Of a stretch of 64,000 bases of DNA, positions 44,296 through 53,127 are shown one piece after another. The translations under genes were made by a program, and so were the position numbers. Below the pieces are notes generated by a model. The model did not search any database, had not been told where the DNA came from, and saw only the letters and a program-made list of their open reading frames with translations. Every line of letters starts with the position of its first letter. Position 1 is the first letter of the stretch. This DNA is from Nocardia sp. NRRL S-836 (GTDB lineage: Bacteria > Actinomycetota > Actinomycetes > Mycobacteriales > Pseudonocardiaceae): positions 51,678-115,677 of the forward strand of contig NZ_LGDY01000112.1 of NCBI RefSeq assembly GCF_001279525.1. Direction: 5' to 3'.

Positions 44296-45252
44296 TCAGC
44301 CCTTCCACTGCACGACGATCGGCTCGCCGGTGCCGAGGGTGTCGGCGGCGTCGGTGATGTGTTTGGCGAGCTGGTCGGTGAGCGTGTCGAGGTCGGGCAG
44401 TGCCGGGGTGTTGCGGCGGGGCGTGATGTCGCCGGCGAGGTCGAGGTCGCAGGCGGTGCGCAGGCGCAGGCCGCCGGTGAGCAGGGAGCGGATCTCCCAC
44501 AGCGCGAGGGTTTCCAGCATGGCCACCGCGGGGTCTGGCAGTCCGTAGGAGCGCAGCAGGGCGGTGTCGACGACGAACGAGGCGACGATGCGTTCGGCGG
44601 TCCATTCCAGCCGATGGAAGGGAACGGAGCCGTAGCCTTCGGACGTGCCGCCGGTGCCGTCCTTGTCGAGCTGGTGGCGGACGCGGTCGGCCTTGCGGCC
44701 ACCTGAGGGCGCGCGGCGCACATTGCGGGCCTCGATGACCGCGGAGGTCGCACGGGGGAAGCGGGGCTGGCCCAGCCATTCCTTGTGGGCGAAGAACACG
44801 CCGTGCAGCAGACAGAACGGGTCCATGGCTGCCAGGGCGGCAGCCATGTGAGGGAAGTTGAGCGGGGTGTCCTTGGCCAGGCCGAGGCGCTGCGCGATGA
44901 CCTGGGTCATCTTAGTGCCCTCCAGGATGGCCTCGCGGACGAACGGGGAGGCCAGGCGGTGGGCCTCCAGCCGGCTGGAGGTCAGGAACTCACCGGTTCC
45001 GGCGCGTTCGACGCGCACATGCGGCAGGCCGGTGACGGCAGTGTGGGGTTGGTGCGTGCCGCTATCCCAGGCCGTGGCTTCGAGCCGGTTGGCCATGGAC
45101 TGGACCGACTCCACCAGCAGTGCGGGCTCGGTGGTGGTGCCGGTGAAGCGGTCGAAGGTGGCCGCGCCGAGATCGGGAAACCCGGTGGGCTGGAAGGTGC
45201 TGCCCAGCAAGGGTTCGAGGTCGACGTCATAGACGAGTCGGTGGGGACTCAC
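44296..45252 (-). CDS. csb1: type I-G CRISPR backbone protein Csb1 (Cas7)
   Basis: A 318-residue Csb1/GSU0053-type protein, the Cas7-like subunit that coats the crRNA in type I-G Cascade. Typical blocks are LLVESVQSMANRLEATAWDS near residue 46 and ASFVVDTALLRSYGLPDPAV later. The GTG start overlaps the csx17 stop (GTGA), showing coupled translation. Length is normal. Confidence 0.92.
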   Translation of the reverse strand: MSPHRLVYDVDLEPLLGSTFQPTGFPDLGAATFDRFTGTTTEPALLVESVQSMANRLEATAWDSGTHQPHTAVTGLPHVRVERAGTGEFLTSSRLEAHRLASPFVREAILEGTKMTQVIAQRLGLAKDTPLNFPHMAAALAAMDPFCLLHGVFFAHKEWLGQPRFPRATSAVIEARNVRRAPSGGRKADRVRHQLDKDGTGGTSEGYGSVPFHRLEWTAERIVASFVVDTALLRSYGLPDPAVAMLETLALWEIRSLLTGGLRLRTACDLDLAGDITPRRNTPALPDLDTLTDQLAKHITDAADTLGTGEPIVVQWKG

Positions 45253-47447
45253 GCGGTTTCTCCTTCAACAGCAACAACGCGGGGGTTCGGGGGCAGGTCG
45301 GCGACGGCGCGCACGAGGCTTTCGCGCGTCGCCGGAGCGAGAGGGACGAGCAGTGCGGCGGCAACGCGGTGGCCGTCGAGGTGGCTGGGCGGGCCGGGCA
45401 GGCAGCGGATGCCTGCGATCCGCATACGGTGCCGTGCGTCTTGGGCGACGGCGTTGACGCGGCCGGCTTCGAGCTGGGGGATCCAGTCGGGGCCGGGGCG
45501 TAGCGGCACCGGTGCGGGAAGCGGCTGGTCCTCGCGCAGCCGCAGCTGCAGCGGATCAGCGCTGAAGAACGGGGCGATCACCCGTAGTTCCTGTGGTGCC
45601 CGTACCGCGGGCAGCAGCCCGACGTGCGGTGGTGCGGGCAGACGTATCCCGGCGGTGTCGCTCCAGTCCAGCAGGATCAGGGCTTTGAGGTAGTCGCCGA
45701 GCAGGAGTTCGTCGACGCGGCCGGTGGCCAGGGCGGTCACGTCGTCCAGCGGCGCCCGCACGGCGTAGCGAAACGTGCTGAGCACGCCGCCGACCGCGGG
45801 ATCGATGTCCCCGTCGGGCTCGGGGACGGCTCGCGCGCGGCGGCGATGAGCGGCGGCCAGTGCAGCGATCGCACCCGCACCCAGCGACACCAGCGACGGC
45901 CGATCGGTCCACTGTGGGCGCGTGTGCCGGGGCTTAGTCTCCTCTGGGATGAACAGCGCTCGCAGGGTGAGACCAGGCCTGGTCTTGTCGCGGCCGGAGG
46001 CGAGTGCGGCAGCGAGGCGGAGCTCGGGCAGGCCGGTTCCGGCCGCGGTGAGCCACTCGCGGGCGCCGGGCAGCACCAGTGGTGTGCCGGTGGCCGCGCG
46101 GGCGGCGCCGGACCGAGCGACGGTCTCGTGTAGCCGCCCGAGTGCGACGAGGACTCGTGGTGCCGCGTGTGGCTGGCCGGTGCCCAGTGCGAACTGGGCG
46201 GTGTCCAGTTCGCGTAGCGCGGTCTGCACCGCGGCTGAGGAGTCGCCGCGCAGTCGTGCCGTCCAGGTGTCGAGTGGGGCCAGCAGCATGACTTCCGGAC
46301 GTTCCCGCACCTGGATCCGACCGGCGGGCACGGCGAGGGGGCTCTGGCCGAGGCGTTCGACGAACACGTGCCGGACGAAGGCGGTGATGCCGCGGTCGAC
46401 ACCGAGTGCGCCGATCGCGCGGACGAAGTCCAGCCCGGTGCGCGCGGCGGAACCGCACCAGTCCGCCATGCCCTCACCGAGCAGCTGCTCAATCTCGGTC
46501 AGAGCGGCGGGACGGTTCCACAACGGTGCCCACATCTCGCCCATGACGTTCTCCGCGGCGGCACTGCTGGGGTAGCCGACAGGGCTGGAACGCACCATGA
46601 ACGGAATAGCGGCCTGGCTGGTGTCCGCGCCCAGGCGCCGCACGACCGCGCTGGCGAAGAGCAGGGTGCCCTCGACGGTCAGAAGCCAGGACCAGGGGTT
46701 GACGAATCCCTTGTCGTCGAGTTTCTCGAACGGGGAGGACTGCACGCCCCCGGCCCGGCCGGGGTCGAACTGTCCCACGGCGTCGCGTTCGTAGGGCACG
46801 TTCTCCGCGCCGGTGAGGGCGGCGTGCAACCAGTCGCGGCGTGGCGTTTCCACGATGGCCAGGGCGCGGTGCAGGTAGGTCGCGGACAGGTCCTGGCGGC
46901 CGAAGTTGCCGCCGGTGCCCAGCAGCCTGCTGTACACCGGATCGCCCGTGGCGCCCAGCACCACCGCGGCGTCCAGCCACGCCAGCGCCTCGTCCGGCAG
47001 CCGGTTACGCGCCAGCGTCAGCACGTCGGGCTTGCGGGCCTTGTCCCACAGCTCGTCCTTGCTACCGCCCCAGCCGCGGCGCCGGCCTTCGGCCACGACC
47101 GTGTCCGCCGCGACCACCGCGGCCCGCACTCCAGCGAGCCGTGGTTCATGAGAGTCACGGATGGCCTGCAGGGTCCGTTCGGCGGTCGCGCTCTTGCCGT
47201 TACCGGCGAAGCCGGAGCCGCCGTTCCACGGCGACACGATCGGCAGCGGCTCGAACCCCGCCACCAACCGTTGTGCTAGTTCGTCCACATCGGACACGGC
47301 GGCCGTGGTGAGGACGAGGTGCCCGGATTCCCAGCCGGCACGGGCATGTGGGTCGATCAGCCTGGTCAGGCAGCGCCACAGACCCAATCCCTGCAGGTAG
47401 GAGCCCAATGGTTCGGTACGGCAACCGGGCAAGGCGATGCGGTTCAC
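45249..47447 (-). CDS. csx17: type I-G CRISPR large subunit Csx17 (Cas8)
   Basis: A 732-residue Csx17 protein, the large subunit (Cas8 equivalent) of type I-G effector complexes. The start (IALPGCRTEPLGSYLQGLGL, WRLTRLIDPHARAGW-like) and the KSSPFEKLDDKGFVNPW-like region (here QSSPFEKLDDKGFVNPWSWL) are family markers. It would recognise the PAM and recruit Cas3. The start overlaps the cas3 stop and the stop overlaps csb1 by 4 bp each. No frameshift or loss is visible, so the interference module looks intact. Confidence 0.9.
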   Translation of the reverse strand: MNRIALPGCRTEPLGSYLQGLGLWRCLTRLIDPHARAGWESGHLVLTTAAVSDVDELAQRLVAGFEPLPIVSPWNGGSGFAGNGKSATAERTLQAIRDSHEPRLAGVRAAVVAADTVVAEGRRRGWGGSKDELWDKARKPDVLTLARNRLPDEALAWLDAAVVLGATGDPVYSRLLGTGGNFGRQDLSATYLHRALAIVETPRRDWLHAALTGAENVPYERDAVGQFDPGRAGGVQSSPFEKLDDKGFVNPWSWLLTVEGTLLFASAVVRRLGADTSQAAIPFMVRSSPVGYPSSAAAENVMGEMWAPLWNRPAALTEIEQLLGEGMADWCGSAARTGLDFVRAIGALGVDRGITAFVRHVFVERLGQSPLAVPAGRIQVRERPEVMLLAPLDTWTARLRGDSSAAVQTALRELDTAQFALGTGQPHAAPRVLVALGRLHETVARSGAARAATGTPLVLPGAREWLTAAGTGLPELRLAAALASGRDKTRPGLTLRALFIPEETKPRHTRPQWTDRPSLVSLGAGAIAALAAAHRRRARAVPEPDGDIDPAVGGVLSTFRYAVRAPLDDVTALATGRVDELLLGDYLKALILLDWSDTAGIRLPAPPHVGLLPAVRAPQELRVIAPFFSADPLQLRLREDQPLPAPVPLRPGPDWIPQLEAGRVNAVAQDARHRMRIAGIRCLPGPPSHLDGHRVAAALLVPLAPATRESLVRAVADLPPNPRVVAVEGETA

Positions 47448-49900
47448 GCGGCCGGCTCCTGCTCGTAGGACCTGCTGGCCCGCCAGTCCGCCACCCGCAC
47501 CAGTGCCTCGAGAAAGCCGAGGCGGAAGGGGCCGAGATCCGCGCGGTCGCGCAGCCGCGCGGCCAGCTCCGTCCAGGACGGGCCGTGGTGCGCCCCTACC
47601 TGCAACCGGTCGAGATCCAGCTTGATCTCGGGGATCACGGTGCCGTCGGTCAGGGTGAACGGCAGTGTCGGGCCGTCGTCGGGATGACCGACACCGAGCA
47701 CGGTGGTCTGCTCATCGGGCATCGACCGGACCGTCACGCGCACCTTGCCGTGATGCGCGGCCACCAGATACGTCACTAGCTCGGGCTCACTCGCCCCGGA
47801 CAGCACACCCGCCCCGGAATCCAGCAGCATCAACGCGCTGACCAGCTCATGCCGGAAATAGTCGCGACCGTGCCGCAACCGCTGGCGCGTGCCGGACTTC
47901 GCCCACGGCCCCTGCCCCGGCCACGCATCGCCCGCGATCGCGCGCAACGACGCGTCAAACACCGGATGGGCCTTGCCCAGATCGTGGTAGCGGCCCGCGA
48001 GCACCGCAGCCTGCCGCAACTGCTCGGACAGATCGGCTCCCGCCAGCCTGCCCCACAACGCGGCGACCTCACGTTCCACATCATCGAGGTGCTCAGCCAG
48101 CGTCACCCACCGGCCAACCGTGGTGGACCGGTCCTCGCGGGCACCGTCGGAGCGCTCATCGTCGTGAGTCGCGACCGGTGTAACAGGGGCCTTCGACTCG
48201 GGGCACCAGCCCTGCTCCGCCAGGTACCCGCCCTGCGCGGCATCAGCGATATACGTTGCACCCGGCCGGATATCGGCCCCGCGAGCCGGCCGCCACCGCG
48301 AGGTGGCATTGTCGTAGCACCACACGGCGTGGGTGCGCAGCCATGCACGCAGACTCGCTACCGGCACCGGGCACAACTCCTCCCGCGCCGGAAAACTCCA
48401 GTCGTCGAGCACGCGCGGGATCGTGCGCCACGCCAGCGAGACCGTGTTCTCGTCGGCGTCACGGATCCACTGGCTCACGTCCAGGTCGTTGCCCGACATG
48501 TCCGCCGCCGTATCGAACAACCCGCGCAGATCCCGCAACCGCAGCTGCGGATACACCGGCCGAAACGGCTCAGTCCCCCGCTGCGTCAGCTCGGCACTCG
48601 TGACCCGCATGCCCTCCAGCGCCCGCAGCGTTTCCTCCGCGGCCTGGACATTCTCCTCGGCGTAGGGCGCGGCGGCATTCCTGCCCGCCGGACGCACCCA
48701 GATCACCGTCGCGTCCCCGGCCCGACCATCACGGTTACAGCGGCCCGCACGCTGCACGATCGAAGACCACGGAGCCACCTCGGTCACCAGCACCGACGAC
48801 GTCGTGTCGATACCCGCCTCAAGAACCTGCGTCGCCATCACGATGCGGCCGGCGGCATCGGGTGCAGCGAGTGCCTGCTCGGTCTGGCGGGCCCGATCAG
48901 CGGGCCGGAACCGCGAATGCAGCAACACCAGCTCCGCGGCCGGCGCCAGCGCGCTCACCGCGGCGAACACCTGCCGGGCCCGTTCCACGGTGTTGAGCAC
49001 CACCAGCGTCCGCGTGCCAGGCCGATGCTGTGCCACCACCAACGCGGCCAGCTCCGCCGGATACTTCGCGGGATCATCACCGACCTCGCCGCGGCGAATA
49101 AGCCGCGTCGCCTCCAGCCGCACCCGCAACGGCCCAGCCCGATCCTCATCTTCCAAGTCCACGACAGAGGAAGGGCCGCTGTAGTCGGCCGTGGCCAGAG
49201 CGGTCTCGTCCACGGTCGCCGACATCCACATCGACCGCACCGGCAACACCGTCCCCAACCGGGACCGCAACCCCTGCAACTGCAACGAGGTCGGAAATGC
49301 CGGCCCCATCAACTGCACCTCGTCGAACACGAACTGGGTATCCGCGTGCAGCAACCCGAACGCCACCGGCCACGACGCCCGCTGCTCGGCATACCCACGC
49401 ATCAGCAACCGCGACAACACGATGTCCTGAGTACCGACGATGACCGACTCACGCTCCGGATACATCTTCCACAACCGGTCATCGGTTGACGCCCCGCCCA
49501 GCAACACATGCAACCCGACCGCGTCATCGAGCTCCTCTAGGAGATCCGGTTCGCTCGCCAGTCCCGCGCCGACCAGCCACGCCCGCACCGAACGCGCCGT
49601 TTGTTCCACCAGCGCTCGTTGCGGCAACACCACCACCAGACGACGCGGCGTGGCCTCACGAACCTCTTCGTCCTGGTGGAAGCGCCGGCGGTACAGCCAC
49701 GGCAACACCGCGGCCAGCGTCTTGCCCGTACCCGTCGGCACCCGCAACAACTCCGGCAACCCGTTCACCGCCAGCCGACGCTGATAGTCGTACGGCACAA
49801 ACGGATCCTCATCCGGACCGTTCCGGCACACCCGCGCCACGAACTCATCGAAGCTGCATCCGACCCTGGGACGCACCGTCACTTCCTTCTCTGCCGACAT
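47444..49900 (-). CDS. cas3: type I-G Cas3 helicase-nuclease (HD domain at C-terminus)
   Basis: An 818-residue Cas3. Helicase first: Walker A RVPTGTGKTLA (residues 53-63), DEVQ box (193-196), SATVDE and the late QRAGRCNRDGR motif VI. The HD nuclease is C-terminal, with YHDLGKAHPVFD near residues 638-649 and AHHGK further on, the order typical of type I-U/I-G. It unwinds and degrades target DNA marked by Cascade. ATG 49900 gives the expected N-terminus; the frame continues to 50017 as non-homologous sequence. It is the first gene of the operon, divergent from the CRISPR array. Confidence 0.93.
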   Translation of the reverse strand: MSAEKEVTVRPRVGCSFDEFVARVCRNGPDEDPFVPYDYQRRLAVNGLPELLRVPTGTGKTLAAVLPWLYRRRFHQDEEVREATPRRLVVVLPQRALVEQTARSVRAWLVGAGLASEPDLLEELDDAVGLHVLLGGASTDDRLWKMYPERESVIVGTQDIVLSRLLMRGYAEQRASWPVAFGLLHADTQFVFDEVQLMGPAFPTSLQLQGLRSRLGTVLPVRSMWMSATVDETALATADYSGPSSVVDLEDEDRAGPLRVRLEATRLIRRGEVGDDPAKYPAELAALVVAQHRPGTRTLVVLNTVERARQVFAAVSALAPAAELVLLHSRFRPADRARQTEQALAAPDAAGRIVMATQVLEAGIDTTSSVLVTEVAPWSSIVQRAGRCNRDGRAGDATVIWVRPAGRNAAAPYAEENVQAAEETLRALEGMRVTSAELTQRGTEPFRPVYPQLRLRDLRGLFDTAADMSGNDLDVSQWIRDADENTVSLAWRTIPRVLDDWSFPAREELCPVPVASLRAWLRTHAVWCYDNATSRWRPARGADIRPGATYIADAAQGGYLAEQGWCPESKAPVTPVATHDDERSDGAREDRSTTVGRWVTLAEHLDDVEREVAALWGRLAGADLSEQLRQAAVLAGRYHDLGKAHPVFDASLRAIAGDAWPGQGPWAKSGTRQRLRHGRDYFRHELVSALMLLDSGAGVLSGASEPELVTYLVAAHHGKVRVTVRSMPDEQTTVLGVGHPDDGPTLPFTLTDGTVIPEIKLDLDRLQVGAHHGPSWTELAARLRDRADLGPFRLGFLEALVRVADWRASRSYEQEPAA

Positions 49901-50083
49901 AGCCCGCAGTGTTACGACGGGGTCTGACAATTTCGGCCCATCCGACCGACTCCACGACGCCACATCACCCGATCGAGTGAACAACAGGCCCACGACCCCA
50001 GGCGGCCCGTCCAGCAATCGAATCAGAGCCGGTCGGACAGCGATCTAGAATCCCCAGGTCACACCCTACGAATACAACGAGCA
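49901..50083. promoter_or_regulatory. cas3-CRISPR intergenic region, probable leader
   Basis: A 183-bp gap between the divergent cas3 start and the first repeat. A TAGAAT hexamer at 50046-50051 could be a -10 box for rightward transcription of the array; no good -35 box is seen. It must also hold the cas3 promoter. Confidence 0.5.
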
Positions 50084-52767
50084 GTCACCCAGGTCGGAAC
50101 GACCAGGCTCCGTTGAGGCTGCTCAGCCATGGCCCACACTATGTCCGGGCCCATGGGCACCCCGGTCGGAACGATCGGGCTCCGTTGAGGCGCGTACCGA
50201 TCCAGGTCGATGGACAGCCCGGCGGCCTGGAGTCACCCCGGTCGGAACGGCCGGGCTCCGTTGAGACACCGAGTCCGGTCCGAACCCGGCCACCGACTGC
50301 GCGCCACGTCGTCCCGGTCGGAATGACCGGCTCCGTTGAGGCATCGCCAGCGGTGGCAGTGCGCTCGTCGGTACGGTGTCGTCGCCCCGGTCACGGAACG
50401 ATCGGGCTCCATTGAGGCGCCTACCGCCTCGACGTGAGGCTTCTCGATCAGCAGGCCCTGATCGGCCATCCGTCCCAGCTAGTCGCTTTAGACAACCGCA
50501 GGTCGTCCCGATCCGAACGACCGGACTCCGCTGAGGCGGGTCGATGAAGTGCAGGACGACAGTGCCGTCCGCGATCGCCGTCGCCCGGTCGGAACGACCG
50601 GGCCCCGTGAGGCGCACCGTCCGACGTCATGTCCTGGCACAGGCCAGTGTCGCCTCGGTCGGAACAATCGGGCTCCGTTGAGGCACGTCGAAACATGGCG
50701 GCGTGGGGGCCTGGTCGTATGTCGCCCAGGTCGAACCGACCGGGCTCCGTTGAGGCATCGCGAGAGGGATGCCATCGACACCACGCAGCATCGTGGCCCC
50801 GGTCGGAACGACCCAGGCTCCGTTGAGGCGCCACGGTGTCGCGCAGTCCGCGTGCCTGGCGGTAGATCGAGTCACCCCGGTCGGAACGACCGGGCTCCGT
50901 TAAGGCGGCAGGGTGGAGCGTTCTCTCGATGCAGCGAAGCCGTGTGTCATCCCGGTCGGAACGACTGGGCTCCGTTGAGGCCAGCCCATGCCGCTCAGGC
51001 CTGCGAACAGGGGAAACATGTCGCCCCGGTCGCAACTACTGGGCTCTGTTGAGGCGGCGTGATGATCAGCGGATAGCCGTCCATCTCGGCGGCGGCCGCC
51101 CCGGTCGCAACTACTGGGCTCTGTTGAGGCCGTGACGCGCTGATCAACGGCGAGCAGTTGCCGAGCTAGGCGCCCCGGTCGGAATGACCGGGCTCCGTTG
51201 AGGCTTCGATGCGTCGCGCGAAGCGCGTCCATTTATTCACAGAGTCATCCCGGCCGGAAACGGCCGGGCTCCGTTGAGGCCAGTAGAGCTCTTCGGTGCT
51301 GTCATAGTCGCCGACGGTTCGCCCCGGTCGGAACGATCGGGCTCCGTTGAGGCCTCACAGCCCGTACCCCCGATCCAGGCCCCCTACCGTGTCGTCCTGG
51401 TCCGAACGGCCGGGCTCCGTTGAGGCATGGCGGCGGCGATGCTCGCGAGCACCCACATCCACCGTCGTCCCGGTCGGAACGACCGGGCTCCATTGAGGCG
51501 TGAAGTAGACGCCCACACGGCTCGGATCCGAGTTGGTCGCCTCGGTCGTTCCGACCCCTGGCTCCCTGGCCGGAACGACCCAGCTCCGTTGAGGCATGAT
51601 GTTCCCGGTCGTGGGCCACAGCGCCTGGATCTGGTCGCCCCGGTCAGAACGGCCGGGCTCCGTTGAGGCCGCAGCCACGTGTCGTGCTCGATCAGCAGCT
51701 CGACAGCGTCGTCCAGGTCAGGACCGCCGGGCTCCGTTGAAGCGCGAACAGCCTGCGCACCTTCTCGACCACGAGGGCGCGGTCGTCCCTGTTGGAACGG
51801 CCAAGCTCCGTTGAGGCAGGACTTCCTGCGCCACCAGCACCGGGTTGGCGTACGGTCGCCCCGGTCGGAACGACTGGGCTCCGTTGAGGCCGGCGGCAGC
51901 GGTGGTGGGCGCAGCGCCAGGACGTCGTCGTCCCCCGGTCGGAACGGCCGGACTCCGTTGAGGCCTTATGAGCTACCAGGTTTCTGGTAGTCGGCGCGCG
52001 ACCTGTCGCCCCGGTCGGAAACGGCCAGGCTCCGTTGAGGCACGATCACCAGGAACCCGAGCGCGGGAGTCGCGGCCAAGTCGCCCCGGTCGGAACGGCC
52101 AGGCTCCGTTGAGGCAGGTAGAGCTCCTGGCTGGTGTAGCCCAGCGCGTGCATGGGTCGCCCCGGTCAGAACGGCCGGGCTCCGTTGAGGCGAGGTGGCC
52201 ACCACCGGTCCTGGCGCGGACAGGATGTCAGCGCCCCGGTCCGGAATGACCGGGCTCCGTTGAGGCCCCTCCGACGTCGCGGCGAGCACCACCTGCAGCT
52301 CGTTGTCGCCCCAGTTGCAACGACCGGGCTCCACTGAGGCAACGCAACCGCTCGGCCATCGAGCTCAGCGAGCACACTGCTCGGTCGGAACGGCCGGGCT
52401 CCGTTGAGGCTCCCAGATCGACCCCAACCTCGGTTCCGTGTTCGACGCGTCGCCCCGGTCAGAACGACCAGGCTCCATTGAGGCGTGCCTATGCCGCGTA
52501 GGATTCGCTTGATCGCGTAGAGCGTCGCCCCGGTCGGAAGGGCCGGGCTCCGTCGAGGCGACACCGGCACGGTCATCCTCACCGACGACCGCGGTCGCCC
52601 CGGTCCGAGCGGCCGGGCTCCGTTGAGGCGCGCCACGGGAGTCCGCCGCCCAGTGAGCCAGCGGCACCGGTTGCCCCGGTCGGGCTCCGTTGAGGCCAAC
52701 AAGGCATGCAACAGGCCCGCGAGCATCCTACGTCACCCCGGTCGGTACGACCGGGCTCCGTTGAGGT
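50084..52767 (+). CRISPR. CRISPR array, about 36 degenerate 36-nt repeats
   Basis: I count 36 repeats and 35 spacers, mostly 71-77 nt apart, so spacers are about 35-41 nt. The repeat folds as CCCGGTCG-GAA-CGACCGGG and ends in CTCCGTTGAGGC, matching the TTGAAGC-like 3' end of type I-G repeats; this sets the plus orientation and a leader beside cas3. The repeats vary unusually: nearly every copy has one to six changes. Oddities: a double-length gap between repeats ending at 50418 and 50537, a partial extra repeat before the one ending at 51595, an internally deleted repeat ending at 52696, and a last repeat ending GTTGAGGT. Copies ending at 51055 and 51130 share the same rare changes. Confidence 0.95.
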
Positions 52768-52810
52768 GTTGCAGCGACGGCTAAGCCCGTCACTCGGACT
52801 ATGCCTCCCC

Positions 52811-53047
52811 CTACGGATGCTCGGTCGGCCGGTGAATCGCGGCACCAAGGCCGGGGCTCAGGCTCGATTCATATCGGCGAATGTTGCGCTCCTGTGGCGC
52901 GGCCAGCCGCTGTCTGGGTGACCGGACAGCGTCACGTTTCGGGATCGCGGGACGGAACGCCTGGATTCTCTGGATCCACTCGCGCAGCCTCAGCACCTGG
53001 AAGGGAACGGACCGGTCGGTTAGGTGCAGTGTGTTCTGGCGCGCCAT
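52811..53047 (-). CDS. short unidentified ORF beside the CRISPR array
   Basis: 78 residues from ATG 53047, basic and helical (VLRLREWIQRIQAFRPAIPK). No family recognised and no clear ribosome binding site. It fills most of the gap between the array and the IS-interrupted gene and may be a remnant. Confidence 0.3.
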   Translation of the reverse strand: MARQNTLHLTDRSVPFQVLRLREWIQRIQAFRPAIPKRDAVRSPRQRLAAPQERNIRRYESSLSPGLGAAIHRPTEHP

Positions 53048-53127
53048 CGGAGGAGGATCCGGCACCAACCGCTACTCCACACCAGACAAGGATGCCGCCA
53101 TGCCCGTACCGATCGAGGTTGCTCTAG

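Noticed and set aside
50157..52730. Many small ORFs across the CRISPR array
   Set aside because: Their repeated Glu-Pro-Arg-Ser or Arg-Pro-Gly blocks are translations of the CRISPR repeat.
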